Source: Timema cristinae
Taxonomy: Eukaryota > Arthropoda > Insecta > Phasmatodea > Timematidae
Direction: 5' to 3'
Length of the DNA stretch: 64,000 nt
NCBI GenBank assembly: GCA_039000515.1
Contig: JBCFYV010000012.1
Location: 15,967,172-16,031,171 of the forward strand
Shown here piece by piece: positions 13,901 through 25,810 of the stretch. The translations under genes were made by a program, and so were the position numbers. Under the pieces are notes generated by a model, which worked only from the letters and a program-made list of their open reading frames with translations, was not told the origin of the DNA and made no database searches. The first letter of the stretch is position 1; each line of letters begins with the position of its first letter.

Positions 13901-15540
13901 TGAAGGGCAAACTCTTGCTAAAAAAGGGGAACGTTTCTAAAACAAAAAAAATCGCCCAGTTAAAAATAACCGAGGATTTCCCAGAATGCCTTTCCCCGTG
14001 CCAATTTTAAAAACATCCGATGTGATGCCAATTAAATTTCAAACCCGAAAAGCTGGGAAACCCGCGTCAATAAAAATTTTAAAAAAATCCCCCCCCATTT
14101 TTTTTCCAAACGCATAGCACCCCATATTTTTTAGGATAGTGGGAAGCTGGTTTTGTCACCTAAAACTCAGTTAACAGTTGTGAAATTTTAAAACGCCTTT
14201 ATAAAGGGAAAGAGGCCAAAAAAACCACCCATGAACCGTGGAATTTAAGAACCACCAAGTTTGGGCCATGGGACCCTTTTAAATTGCAAGGGTTTTTATA
14301 GTTTTTAAAAAAATTAAATAACCATAGACTTAGCGGTGTCCAAAAAACCGAGTGCTTTAGAAAGAAATCCTAAAAGTTTTACGAAACCCACCATGGAGTC
14401 CCTTGGATCCAAAAAAAAGGGTCCCCCAGTTTTATTGGCCGTCTCAGACACCCAACGTGGTAGCAATGTCTGTTGTCGTGGAAAAAAATAAAATAATAGT
14501 AAGGCCCCAAATACAAATTTAAGGGGTGGGAAAAATCAACAGGGTTGCCGTTTGATATATTAGCCCCCTTCCAAAAGAACTAAGGGGAAAAAATAAAATT
14601 GTTTATGAATTTACTTTTATCTTGGTAACTTTTTTTAAAAAAAAGGGAAAAAACCACAGTTTTAGATTTTGCAATTAAAGCAGGGTTTGGCCCCTAATTG
14701 AATTCAAAGCCAAGAGAAATTTGAGGCCAAAAAATTTTTTGTTTTTCAATTTGGAAAGGGAACAACAGCTTCCTCCTTGTCCATTTTTTTTGGAAATTTT
14801 TAATGTACTACGGACATGATTTCCAAAAATGGGTAAATGAAAACAAAAGATGGGAACGTAAAATTGCCTCAAACTAAGAGGCATACCTAAAAACAAAAAA
14901 AAAACCCCCCAAAGTTTTTTAAGACAAAGCCGTTTTCAATGATATAAACAAAACAAAAGGGGGGAAAGCTCACCCACCCAAAAAAATGGATCTGAAGTTA
15001 AATTGATATACCAATAAAAAAAAAAAATCTTAAATGGGACAAAAGCAAAAAGGTAAGACCCCGTTGGGAACAATAGAAGGGACAAAATTGGTTAATCACC
15101 CACAAAGGGGGGGCTACTCCTAAATTTAAAAATTTCAGGGTCCCCCACTCTCCTAAAAGAACAAGTTGACTACCGACAATACCCAAACCCAAAAAAAGCC
15201 TTGGTTCCTTCAAAGCTAAAAAACCGGGGAAAAGGGCCCGAGATCCCAAGAAATTTTCCCTTCCCGGTCAAGGCTGTGCGTGCATCTTTGGGGTCTCAAG
15301 CCGAAAAAAAAACCCCGAGTGCCTGGGCAGGGTGGAAATTCCCAGCTCTTTCCCAAAAAATGGCGTCAACACAGAGGGAAGAAGTAATGATACCCGCCCC
15401 AAACAGACACAACAATCCCCCTTTTAAAAAGGCTTTGTAATAAATAAAAACCAAATAAACATATTAATTTTAAAAATCTTTTTTTAAATTATTTTTAAAA
15501 AAAGTTGGGGTCATAAAGCAAATGTGTTTTAATAAAATAT
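10936..15540. other. Unassigned noisy sequence, GC-enriched homopolymer blocks
   Basis: Dense CCCC/GGGG/AAAA blocks, especially at 12.5-15.4 kb. No recognisable coding signature or repeat unit. Small open frames here are not supported. Confidence 0.5.
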
Positions 15541-15544
15541 TTTT

Positions 15545-15690
15545 TTAAATACCGCTATTGTCATAGTAGATGTTCAACAACTGTGGATATATCATCACCA
15601 TCTAAAGAAAATTAAATTCTTATTTTTCTACTGGAACAATATTTTATTTATTTTCGGCCAAAAAACTTGTTTTGCTACAAGAACTCACGT
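15545..15690 (+). repeat. Dispersed repeat Family C, copy 1
   Basis: Shares 'cgctattgtcat', 'caactgtggatat' and 'atattttatttatttt' followed by 'ccaaaaaacttgttttg' with the related stretch at 17970-18110. It abuts the left end of the piggyBac-like MITE at 15691. Confidence 0.5.
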
Positions 15691-16131
15691 TTAAGGGTAC
15701 ACGCACACTGAGACACGGCGAGCAGAGAAGCCCTTGTGGCACAGGGTTCACACCCACAAGGGACGGAAAGCGGCAACATGCAATAAATAGCTACAGTAGA
15801 TAATTAAATTAAAATGCGTGCACGTGAGTGACGTGACTCTCTCTACCGAGCGACAACGTTGAGGAATTTCACCCGACGATACCCGGAAGGGAGCGAAGAG
15901 AGACGAAGATCACATATTTTGGCTCATCGCTTCTGCTACAGATTGGCGCTAGACGAGGAGAGGCGGCGGGAAGAAACGTCGTCTGATTACTCCCAAGACT
16001 TCTCTTTCCTATGCGCGCGTCGCGTCGCCCCAATGTGCGGGCTTCCATTTGATTACATGCAAGTTTCTATGGCGGAAAAAAAAATCTTCGCCGAGCCTCG
16101 TTCTTCTCGCCACAGTGTGCATGTACCTTTA
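15691..16131. mobile_element. piggyBac-like MITE, about 440 bp
   Basis: The left end reads TTAA then 'gggtacacgcacactgag' (15691-15712). The right end (16111-16128) reads 'cacagtgtgcatgtacct', its near-exact inverted complement, followed by a mutated TTAA-like 'ttta'. Similarity continues inward with 'cggcgagcagagaag' against the complement of 'cgttcttctcgcc'. A TTAA target and short TIRs are typical of piggyBac-type elements. The 117-residue open frame at 15859-16212 lies inside and past the right end and is not a gene. The family assignment is inference from the TTAA and TIRs only. Confidence 0.6.
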
Positions 16132-17969
16132 GCGTTTTATTTCAGACCATGTCCAACTTACTTCTCAGATAGTTTGGTTCGAAACACAGTAGAGTCAACA
16201 TTTTATAATTAAGCGGTATGAAAGGTATAATGAGTAATTAGCGAGTTTACTGAAGATAAAATCACAGGGGCTAATAACCCAAATTCAATAAAGTATCCTT
16301 ATAGTAATAAGCGTGGATATAAACATCATCATTAATTCACGATATACATAATTCTCAAATTCAATTTGAATGTATAATGGATTCCAGTTCCAGATCAGCC
16401 TGAAAGGTAGAGTAACAATGAAACGCGCAAGATTAGATGGTAGCCTACTCAGAAATATCAGGGGGCTACTACAGTTCTTGAATTGCAATTATTTCTATGA
16501 ATAATTAAGACTCTTTTTAAACACGACTTCATTTGAAAATAACACCATAAATAGGCTGTTGTGTTGGATCTCTCTCAAATTACATAAACAATCGAGTGTA
16601 AGCCTAATCATACAAAAAACCTTCAGGTTTGTACTATAAACTAAATACGCAGGTCATAGGATGTTAAAATTTCACTTGATAGAGTCAGAAAGTGCACGTT
16701 AACAATCTCAAATAAATAAATAAAATATTATCCCAGTCTTTGATAAAATAAGATATCAAAATGTAATATTTTCTTATGACACGTGATTCTAAGAATTTAT
16801 TTTTATTGAACTGGTTTGTTCACATTCTAGATTATTTTTCTTAGAGATTACATTATTTAAATCACTTGTATGCTGTTAGTTTTCTATATTTAATTAAATA
16901 TAACAAACCATATCAAAAAAATATAAAAATTGCACTTTGGAGATGAAACAACCCGCTAAGAAGAATATGTGAAAATATGAAACTAAATTATATGTATCAT
17001 GTAATTCAATTTTAACAGATGAGCTTAAGCTGATATCACACCTGTTTTTGACTATTTTTATAGTAGAACTAAAACTATGATATAGGCTATATTATAATTT
17101 ATTACTGTGAGTATAACTGTAATTGAAATATTTATAATGTCACTCTAGGGTTTTATTAAAAATAGTCCAAGCAGTTGCTAGGGTCTGGGGATAAAATGAG
17201 TAGCTTTTAGTTCTGAAACATCTCAAGTACCTTTGCGCAACGTATTTGTGTGAGAAAGCCTTTTCCCCACTATGTGCTATAAAAGTTATAAAACTAAATC
17301 AGTGTGTTATAAACACTATAAAATAAATCAGTGTAATAATGGACGAGATTGATAGCTGCAAACGTTCAACCAAAATTGGCTAAAGAAAAAAAAAAAAAAG
17401 TGACATTATTTCTGCTAGGGTCTAAGAACTAGATTTAACTAGTTTTTTATAACGTAAATAATTAATTAAATTATTTTAGATCAATGTTAACAATTAAGGA
17501 TATTTGTTTAGTTTGTAACTTTAAAAGATTTAAGTGGTTCAATAAAATTCGCGTCTTTTCTAGATGCATAGAAGATAGATTATTAATCATATTAACGAAC
17601 CCTGAAGGCCTAAAAAATCGTTAAAAAGATATATATGCACACAGAACTAGTTAAAGAAATTATAAACGTTTACTTGAATTCGTTGCTAGTGTAGCGTGAG
17701 TAATGTCGAATTCGTTAAGGAAGTGCTTCTTTATATGCTAGTTCAAAATGCCACTAGCCCCACTTTAAAGTAGGGATGTAGTGGTCAAGAGAAAATGCAA
17801 GTATATGTGCAGTTTTTATATCAACACATTTTTTAGTCAAAATAAATCAAATATTTCTTCTGTACAAACAGAGTTTAATTTTCTTCACAAGGTGACTTCA
17901 ACATTTTTAACATATCTGTCAAGGGTGTCCTGGAATTTAGTGACAAATTTTTGTCTTCATTTAAAAAGT
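16132..17969. other. Unassigned AT-rich sequence
   Basis: Clean, AT-rich text with no recognisable gene, RNA or repeat structure. A short palindrome, 'ccccactttaaagtaggg', lies near 17758. Confidence 0.5.
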
Positions 17970-18110
17970 TTGTCATCTAATGTCGCTATTCTCATGACCG
18001 ATATTAAATAACTGTTGATATCCTCATAGGAATAAAGTTAAACTCTTTGTATGAAAGTCATATTTTATTTATTTTGACCAAAAAAATTGTTTTGTTATAA
18101 AAACTGCAAC
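17970..18110 (+). repeat. Dispersed repeat Family C, copy 2
   Basis: Aligns with 15545-15690 over 'cgctattctcat', 'aactgttgatatc' and 'catattttatttattttg' followed by 'ccaaaaaaattgttttg'. Confidence 0.5.
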
Positions 18111-18566
18111 AAAAAAACCACTGGCCTTTTTTCACTTTCCCTACATGACTGATTTCCCACCTTAATTTACTCATAGGCCAAGCCATGTATTATGAAGCAA
18201 TCGTGTTTGGCAGAGTAACCTACTGAAGATGCTAGCTACATAATATTAAATACAAATTTTGTTTATCGTATCTTAATACGACTACAGCTATATTGCAACT
18301 AGTTCCAAACGTAAAATTCAAGTATTAATTAATGACGGCGTAAGAAATGTTAAAAAATACATTTTCGTGACTGTAAATATCATGTGTGGCGTCCCGTTTT
18401 AACTGTCTAAAATCTTACCCCCACTACTGGATTTAATGTTCAAATCTCAGCAGCGGTGATTTTGACTTTTTTTTTTCTCTATGCTAATGTGAATGTAACC
18501 CTAAATTTTCAAAACAACACCTTCAGGTCTACCATAAAGATTAATCAGATAGTAGCTATGGTGCTA

Positions 18567-18808
18567 CCTGCTTCGGTGGCCGCATGGTCTAAGACGTCAC
18601 TGTCACGATAGACTATACTGTCGATGAAGGGGATATCGGGATTCAAATCACGGTCAGGTGTATTGAGGGTGGTTTTTCCTAAATAGTTTTCCACTCTCTC
18701 TCCATGTAAATTTCCTTTAAATTCAACCTTCCTCATTCCTAAATAATTAGCGAAATCAGTACATATGTGTATAGTCTGACCAGGTAGTAAGAAGCGCTGT
18801 TAAAAACA
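18567..18808 (+). mobile_element. SINE-1 full copy with 11-bp target-site duplication
   Basis: The head 'cttcggtggccgcatggtct' resembles the A box of class II tRNAs (Leu/Ser type). A B-box-like 'gggattcaaatcac' follows, then the body 'attgagggtggtttttcct', 'ccactctctctccatg' and the tail 'ccaggtagtaagaagcg'. The 11-base direct repeat ctatggtgcta flanks it at 18556-18566 and 18809-18819, which fixes both ends and shows insertion by target-primed reverse transcription. The minus-strand open frame at 18545-18736 is an antisense reading of the SINE. Confidence 0.9.
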
Positions 18809-18819
18809 CTATGGTGCTA

Positions 18820-20068
18820 TGTACGGATTAAACGTCAAGCTTGTCTAGCCTGGTTTGCCGAAAACAAGAAGTTCGTGAAAACAAGAAGTTAAGGGTTATA
18901 TGACCCCAAACGGCTGATTTTAAGAAGTTTTTTTCCCTCTCAAAATGGCTTCCTACTCCCTTACGCATACATTTCCTATAGATTATATCGTTCTTATCCC
19001 TAACACATTACTGTAGCTAAATTAAGTGCAAAAAAAAGCTGTGGTGTAAAACGTTTCAATTAAAAATATTAATCAGGAAGTATGCGTTGTGGTGAAGCGC
19101 ATAGAAGATAAGTACAAACACACGACTAGCAAATGTCGCCGATATCAAAATAAACAACTCCCGATAGTATTCAAGTTCAAGGGTATTCGGGACAGCGATA
19201 AGCGACACAAGAATAGTCTCATCATTTCCAAGTTCAACTACCAGAAAAAACGGAGATTAGATTATTGAGGTTTACAGACATATACAAAAACTAGTTTTCT
19301 TGGCTGTACAATCAATCTAAATACACTTGAATTTCCATAAGCAATCTGAGAAAATACAAATATTTATATATAAAATAGATTAACAATTTTCCATACACAA
19401 ATGCATAATATCTTAATTAACAAGTTATATTTTTTATGACTTTGCCAATGCCTTCTTGTGCTTCATGTCTTAATAACCATCCGGGTTATAGGCATATTTA
19501 AAATAATCGCGTAGGGATGAGGAAGATGCATTTGCGTGGAATATAATTTAGGAACGCTTCCCATATCACACAGCATTGATTCAAACTTTTATATGGTCTT
19601 CCAGATCATGTAGTCTGGCGAATGGATACATTAGAGTATATAGATATGGTATCTTTTGATAGCTGTCAGTTACCTCCACTCCTGTGGCAAATGTACGATG
19701 GGTAATAAGTTTAGGTTTGTAGGGTAACGGGTATACACATAGTGTAAGTAGGCGAAGGTTGATTTCCACTAGCTTTAGACCTCTATAGATATTCAGAAGT
19801 TGCTCAAAACAGTTACATAAACATCCACCTAACAAGCTTGTTTTGTTAATTTTACAAATCAAATCCGTTTATATCCATTGTCAGAGTGACAATATATATT
19901 TTCAATGCAGATGGATACGACATTGCTATTGTATCTATTTCCTTTTTAGAAAAGGGCCAAGCTACCGGTTAACATACTGTATATAGTTTCAATAAATTTA
20001 CATATTATTGCACCCGGATGATATTCGGGCCTCGACTTTACCCAATACAGTATATTGCGAGTCTGACA
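18820..20068. other. Unassigned AT-rich sequence with a SINE-1 scrap
   Basis: A short minus-strand SINE-1 remnant lies at about 19467-19550: the tail 'cttaataaccatccgggtta' and then 'gtagggatgaggaag'. The rest, including the 93-residue minus open frame at 19581-19862, shows nothing recognisable. Confidence 0.5.
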
Positions 20069-20270
20069 CCTTGGACCACTTAAACCTAGCCTGGTCTGGG
20101 TTATCGATGATTGAGAGGTCGAGGTTAGAATCTAAGACGGATGTACTGACAGTGGTTTCCCCGTAAACGGTTTTACACTCTTAAATGCGAGTAGATTTTC
20201 TCTCAAAAGTTTATCTCCTTCACCAGATGCCGCATTAATCTAAATATGTGGATATCTCGGATGGGTAATA
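20069..20270 (+). mobile_element. SINE-1 variant (variant head), degraded
   Basis: The head contains 'aacctagcctggtctgg', as in the variant copies at 50.7 and 51.8 kb, with a mutated B box ('gaggttagaatctaaga'). The body 'ctgacagtggtttcc' and tail 'ggatgggtaatatt' follow in the usual order. Confidence 0.55.
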
Positions 20271-20894
20271 TTAAACAGTGAACTCTCCATTGATTAAATT
20301 AATTACGTCAGTTTTAATGGCACAGACAGAACAACACAAAAAAGTTGATGCCGATGCAAAAAGAGAAGAGAGTTGTTTTAGATAGAGAGATTAATAACGT
20401 TACATAATTTCTTCACAAGACGGCAGTAAACGAAGATAGAGGAGGAAAGTGACAGTAACTACTAAGCTGATAAAACGAGCACAAAGAAAACCTTTGAAAA
20501 TGGTAAATAGAGTGAGAAACTAAACCCTGGACACCGATTACACCACGACTTAGGGGATTTCCTCATTCACTCCGTTTAACGCCACAGATATACACCGATG
20601 TGTTTTCAGTTATTTTTAACGATTCGATTCGCTCAAATCTAAAACACGGCCCTGGTATGACAAATTCAATAGCTCAGTAACAGTGGTTGAGTGGTTAGAA
20701 AAGCCAAACAGCCTTAGATGCAATGTCAGTTATTACGTTGTACTTAGATTGGTTGAGCTGCTATGAATCAATTACATCTACGATAATTACAATTTAAGAC
20801 AGTGCTGGATATTACTTTATTGCTAATTTTAGGTATAGTCATGTGAGTTATATTGTACATCTGTAGATAGAAACACTCACTATTGAAACTAAAA

Positions 20895-21142
20895 ACCAGC
20901 TTCGGTAGCCGTATATTCTACTGGGCGTCACACTCGTAATAGACTAGACTGCCGATGACAAGGAGATTGGAGTTCGAATCCCAGTCGAGTGTACCGAGTT
21001 TTTCCTAAAGTGGTTCACCGCTCTCCCTCCACGAAAATGCCGGTACACTTCCTCTAAATTAAACGTCCCTCATTCCTAAAACATTAGCGTTATTTGTAAA
21101 TATGCGTATATTCCGAAAATATAGACACGCAGCGTAAAAAAA
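20895..21142 (+). mobile_element. SINE-1 full copy with 11-bp target-site duplication
   Basis: The head 'cagcttcggtagccgta', B box 'agttcgaatcccag', body 'gagtttttcctaaagtggtt' and 'ctccctccacgaaaatgcc' are in order. Direct repeats tgaaactaaaa at 20884-20894 and 21143-21153 bracket the element. The extreme 3' tail is mutated to 'agacacgcagcg'. Confidence 0.88.
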
Positions 21143-21153
21143 TGAAACTAAAA

Positions 21154-21699
21154 TAGAACAAAAATACAAAATAATATTTATTTTAGTATTACAAAAGAGA
21201 AGGATATATTGTACACTTTACTACGGACATGTCCCACTATTAAGTTGAAAAATGATTTAAATTACTTTGAAATAATATCAATTAGTGTGGTTTTAATTTT
21301 TAGATTTGATTCAAAGTTAATTTAAAAAAGTGGGCTTTGAGAAAGTTTAGCTAAATGAAGGAGTATTCCAAAATAAATTGTGACCACATTTAGAAACATT
21401 TGTTTGAATCATAGCGCACTATCGGCACACCAACCTAAATATCTAATAAGTTACATGATTATTATGATATGTATAGTAACATCGTTTTTTTATTCACACA
21501 ATACGTGAAAACGTGCAGCCAATTAAATATTTTCATGTAATAATGAATTAATTACGTTGTGATTAAGTGCTAACTAATGGAATATGGGATTATTTAATAT
21601 AACATTAGCTTAAGGCGAATAGGTAAAAGGCTCGAGTTCAAAATTGTGAATGTGTGTTACTTTTATAAATACTAATTAATAATAACTAAACAATATTAT
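21154..21699. other. Unassigned AT-rich sequence
   Basis: No recognisable gene or repeat. Confidence 0.5.
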
Positions 21700-22075
21700 C
21701 CCCGTTCGCTGGATTAATATTGGCGTACGGATCAACCCACAGGGGTTGTGTATTAGAAGCGCATCCACGTTGAAAGATAATGACGATATGCATGAACCGA
21801 TACAAGGGCTCGGCCCCGCTGCGCGTAGATCAATATTTCTACCCCTCTCCCCTCGATGTTCCGCTGGAGCCGAGGGTTCCCAAAGCTCGAACACCGTGCA
21901 TCTCTGTGCACGGTCACCAGCAGTGTCGTGACCTGCCCGGCGGCACGACCGCGCTCTACAATCACGACTTTTTTAAACTTTGGAAACCTTCCATTGTTCG
22001 GCAAGGTATTATAGGTAGTGTTAACAAAGTCCAGTCTTTTTACCAACAACAGTATAACCATCAGGTTTAGGAGGA
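21700..22075. other. GC/CpG-richer island of unknown nature
   Basis: This stretch is clearly more GC-rich and CpG-containing than its AT-rich surroundings. Overlapping open frames occur on both strands (plus 21746-21931 and 21780-22070; minus 21676-21894 and 21753-22100). None shows a domain I recognise, and open frames in several phases at once are expected where AT-rich stop codons are rare. It could be a transposon end, a CpG-rich exon or a promoter. The next 130 bases are purine-rich (GGGAG-type). Confidence 0.35.
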
Positions 22076-22217
22076 GTGTGGGGGAGAGGGGAGGGCACAA
22101 GAGAGGGGTGGAGGGTGAAGGAATGGGGGGAAGAAGATAGGAATAAAGGGAAAGGAAGAGAAGGTAGGAGGAGTGAAGAAAATGTAAGGGTGTAGTGCAC
22201 TAGATCTATTAAATAAA

Positions 22218-22467
22218 TACTTAGCAGTGCATCTTACTGCCCAATCGGGTTATATAATTAGATACTAATTACTCTAATGGGTTAGAAATCGGGAAGGTCG
22301 AATAATGATAAAGTGAACTCGCATTTGCGTGGAGGGAGAGTGGAAAACTGTTTTAAAAAACCACCTCAGGCCACCCAAGTGAGATTCGAACCTCGATATC
22401 TCCGTCCTCAACAGTCTAGCTCAAAACGAAACCAGCGCGTTAGCTAAATACGCCACCGAGGCAGGCC
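22218..22467 (-). mobile_element. SINE-1 full copy
   Basis: Read on the minus strand it has the head '..cctcggtggcgta', a B box (complement of 'gagattcgaacctcg'), the body and the tail (complement of 'cttactgcccaatcgggtta'). All landmarks are in the usual order. No convincing target-site duplication was found. Confidence 0.8.
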
Positions 22468-22650
22468 TATATTTACTAGAGTTTGTTTTTGGAGTTTAAG
22501 CTAAGGTTGTAAGTTTTTTCAGGTCATTCGGTTTAACATCATGGCTATTTAAGTCTTAATATGAAGGACATAAACGAGAAGAATAGTTTTAGAAGAATTG
22601 TACCCCCATCATAGTTATATGAGATAGTAAAACCTAATTGATAAGTCACC

Positions 22651-22730
22651 GGTGAGAAACCACCCCAGTGTACCTAGCCAAATTTGAGCCTCAACTTCTC
22701 CGTCACCGCGACCACAGGTGCGGGTTGAGA
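22651..22730 (-). mobile_element. SINE-1-type fragment
   Basis: Contains the complement of the head/B-box/start-of-body section: 'gaaaccaccccagtgtacc', 'tttgagcctcaacttctcc', 'gaccacaggtgcg'. It lacks the 3' body. The 80-residue minus open frame covering it is not a gene. Confidence 0.5.
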
Positions 22731-22745
22731 CGTAGAGCTGACTGC

Positions 22746-24539
22746 AGGAAGATAAGGAGTAAACGTGAAAGATGAGTATGAAGTGAAGTGGCGTTAATTT
22801 ACTTGCTATTGGGCCGTTTGAAAGAAAGTACCTTATTATATTGAAAATCAACACCACTCAATTCTAACTCACCCTTCACTTTTACTCATTCTCTTGCTTG
22901 CATATAGCCTCACTTCAGTGGATTCGGGTATTATACGAACAGGGGTATTCAAGTTAGAGTTTCACCAATTTAAACTGTACTAAATTTAAGACGCTTTTTT
23001 ATTGAAAATACTCATATAAAAAGTTTCTTAGATATTAGTTTTAAAACTAAAATAAACAAATTAAAAAATATTAGTAGTAGTTTCCCTTTTTATTAATCCT
23101 GTTAGTTGTGACGAATAAAAATAAATATTAAATGCTCTTCTTTTCAAATGTCATCCTGGATATCCTTTTGTCCTTAAAAAAATATCAATAGCTTATATTT
23201 TGTTTAAAAATAATTATCTATTTTAAACTTATATAACGATAGTAAATAGTAGATTTAAATTTTAAAGAATCGAAACCTAATTAAGAACCTAAAATAAGAT
23301 AAACCATTATTTTTCCATAACCGGAACAATAACTGAGGCTGTTGAACACGTCGGTTCGACTCCCTGCTTTATATAAAATTGACGAGAACAAACTTTACAC
23401 TAACTTTAGGAATTCTTGGCCAAAAAATTGCTTGGATAACCATTATGTGCCGTAGAGAAAATGTAAGGACGAGAATTCGATAGAACTTTACACCCTGGAC
23501 ATTAAATTAATATCAAAACTGTGAACGTTATAAAAGAGACCCGCTAGCCGGATTACCTTGAAAAGTTCCCGATAAACTTGTTTGACGTATTGTGGCCGGG
23601 CTTATTTCCCTCGCTCGTTCAAACGAAAACACATAAAACGTCGGCAGCGATGGTACCTAATCTGAGCCTGGCCCCGCTATGCTCCATTCCCTGACCCCAC
23701 GAGAAGTTCTCAACAACCGTAGAAAATGGAGGCATGGCGAGACAAATAGCCAGTTCCCAGTGACTAACGAAAACAAGACTAAAAGCTTGATCCCCACGTT
23801 TACCTAAAAGAGGGTGCAGAATATGCTTCAGTGGCGCAGCAATGCGCATGCTCACGGCAATGTACAGTATGCTTACTCATAATTATTTGCAACGCATACA
23901 ATAAATAGTTGATTACTACCATAATTTATTTGTACGGAATAAATATATATTTTAAATTATTGTGACTTGAGGGTTTTTTCCCCGATGAGTGTTGTCACGA
24001 CTCAACTCAACACAGATCTACAAACGGGTGTAATTTAATGTGTGGTTTAAAATCGCTTACACACACTCGACGCAACTGTTGACCTGTGTCTAACTACAAA
24101 GCGTATGTGCACCTAAATTGTCGTTTGGGCTGTGAACGTTGATTGGCTCTTACGAGAGCGTTGTGGTGTGGATCGGACAAAGGTGAAACTATTTCAACTG
24201 TCACCGAGAGGATGAGTTGGTAGCGCGGAAATATTGTGACCGGTTTACATTTTATCTCGAGACGACGTTTCTGTTCTGGTGGACCAATGTTTCAAATATG
24301 TGCGCAGCAGAGCTAAAACTGTAGGGCTACTTATTTTATAATTTTCCTAAAACTAAATTGCAGGTCCCCCTTCCTTTCTTATCTTTTGTCCGGAACAGTT
24401 TTAGAAGAGTAAAAAATTGTGTTAAATTTTACTAAAAGTTTTTATGAAAGTAACACCAGAATTTAAAAAAGGTTTGTGGTTAATTTCACACAAAAGAGTA
24501 TCTATCTATTTCTAGTCAGACCGCAACCAAACAATAGTT
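22746..24539. other. Unassigned sequence
   Basis: Mostly AT-rich. A more balanced patch at 23580-23880 carries a 78-residue minus open frame with no recognised domain. A lone B-box-like 'cggttcgactccctgc' at about 23350 is not supported as a tRNA gene. Confidence 0.45.
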
Positions 24540-24547
24540 TTTTAGAC

Positions 24548-24922
24548 CAGGCCTGTCCAACCGCGGTCCTCGGAAGCATATTTTGAGGCCCACGACGCAT
24601 TGAAAAGTTAAAAAAATATATAACATCATCCAGGATTTACTTAAACATGATTAGACCGTTGGTGTACTATACTGTACTGTATCAATGATTATAATATTTT
24701 AATGCACTATATTAGTTATTAGTCTATATGCCTATCATGTAACATTCGTTTGTTTAATTTATCCGAAAATTGAAAATAATGTACACTAGATTTTCAGTTT
24801 AAGAACATCAAATAAAAAAAGCATTGTTGATCATGTGTAGGCTAATTTCCACGTGCGCGGTCCACAAATTATCTAGGAATATAAAATAAGGCCCTTAGTT
24901 AACTTCAAGTTCGACAGCCCTG
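24548..24922. mobile_element. hAT-type MITE, 375 bp, with perfect 8-bp target-site duplication
   Basis: The left end caggcctgtccaac and right end gttcgacagccctg are terminal inverted repeats of 14 bases with two mismatches. The flanking 8-bp direct repeat ttttagac (24540-24547 and 24923-24930) is exact, and 8 bp is the hallmark of hAT insertions. The interior near the left end ('cgcggtcct', 'gaggcccacgacgcat') resembles the GC-rich subterminal region of a very widespread non-autonomous hAT group. There is no transposase. Confidence 0.9.
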
Positions 24923-24930
24923 TTTTAGAC

Positions 24931-25599
24931 TATAAAACTGAAGTGTACAGTTGTCAACATTAATAAAAGTACCTATATAAATCTCGACTCTGTTCAAATT
25001 TACACCCTTTTTTCAAGAAGGACTGTTATATAAAACATAGTTTGGCTAATTAATGCATGAAAGTGGATTTAGGGACTCTTTGAACTGTCAGATATAAGGT
25101 TATTCCTTATGGCAATCCGACTATGATTGATTGTAGCGAGTACATTTAATAATCTCCTCTCTTTTAAAAAATTGACAGGTAGTTTCGAGTCCTCGTCCTC
25201 GGTTTTCTGTGACGAGGTGAGCTACCTCTATGCTGACGTCCGCATAGAGAAAACTCATTGGAGCCGACAAGAAAATAGACAGAGAAGACCCGCGACTCCA
25301 TAAAAATAATGCGTAGAAAGAAGCTTCTTTATAACCCCCTTTTTTTTAGAAAGATGAAAAAGTGAGGAGGGGATCACCGAGATTATTGCACATAATTTAT
25401 GCATATATATATAATGTCAAAACGTATTAGGATTCAACCTTCTCCTTTCCCCAAAAGAAGAATGATGTGCCGCTGTATTGTCCATGGGGGGCCTATCTTC
25501 ATGGCCCTTACCCCTTAGCAGTTAAGATAAACGAAAAGCTACGCTCGTATTGTTAGTCATTCATCTCCTACGGTCAACCATAAAAAATAATGTGTCCAC
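24931..25599. other. Unassigned sequence with two small hairpins
   Basis: Two adjacent perfect short hairpins can be read: cctcgtc..gacgagg near 25194-25218 and ctatgc..gcatag near 25228-25247. No gene is recognised. Confidence 0.4.
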
Positions 25600-25810
25600 C
25601 CGAGGATTGGTATATTTAGCTGGTGAGCAAGCAGACAAAGGCATGGATCTCATCTGGTTTGCCCATGACGGGGTTCAAGTTCCAGCCAGATGTACCAAGG
25701 TGTTACCCTATCCTCCCCACACCTTTTTATTGAATGGATTGCTACTATACTTATACGAAAACACGGATACACTTCGCTTGAATCCTTCCTCATATTTACT
25801 CTACTACTGT
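25600..25810 (+). mobile_element. Probable degraded SINE-1-type copy
   Basis: 'gacggggttcaagttccagc', followed by 'cagatgtaccaaggtg', matches the B box and start of the SINE-1 body. A degraded 'ggatacacttcgcttgaat' and 'ccttcctcat' follow in order. The head is not clear. The open frames at 25550-25816 are not genes. Confidence 0.45.

Larger units (their letters stand above)
1..15540. other. Low-quality, homopolymer-distorted assembly segment
   Basis: Runs of A, T, C and G are stretched or collapsed throughout this segment, with frequent blocks such as ttttttt, cccccc and ggggg. This stops near 15.5 kb, after which the text is normal. Recognisable repeats here (a SINE near 1.85 kb and Family A near 10 kb) differ from their clean copies elsewhere mainly by homopolymer length changes and dropped bases. 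I infer gap filling with raw, unpolished long reads. Open frames in this segment (for example 9340-9891 minus) carry no recognisable domains and should not be trusted. Confidence 0.75.

Noticed and set aside
23340..23380. B-box-like 'cggttcgactccctgc'
   Set aside because: No A box at the right distance and no cloverleaf; a lone B-box match is common by chance and in SINE debris.
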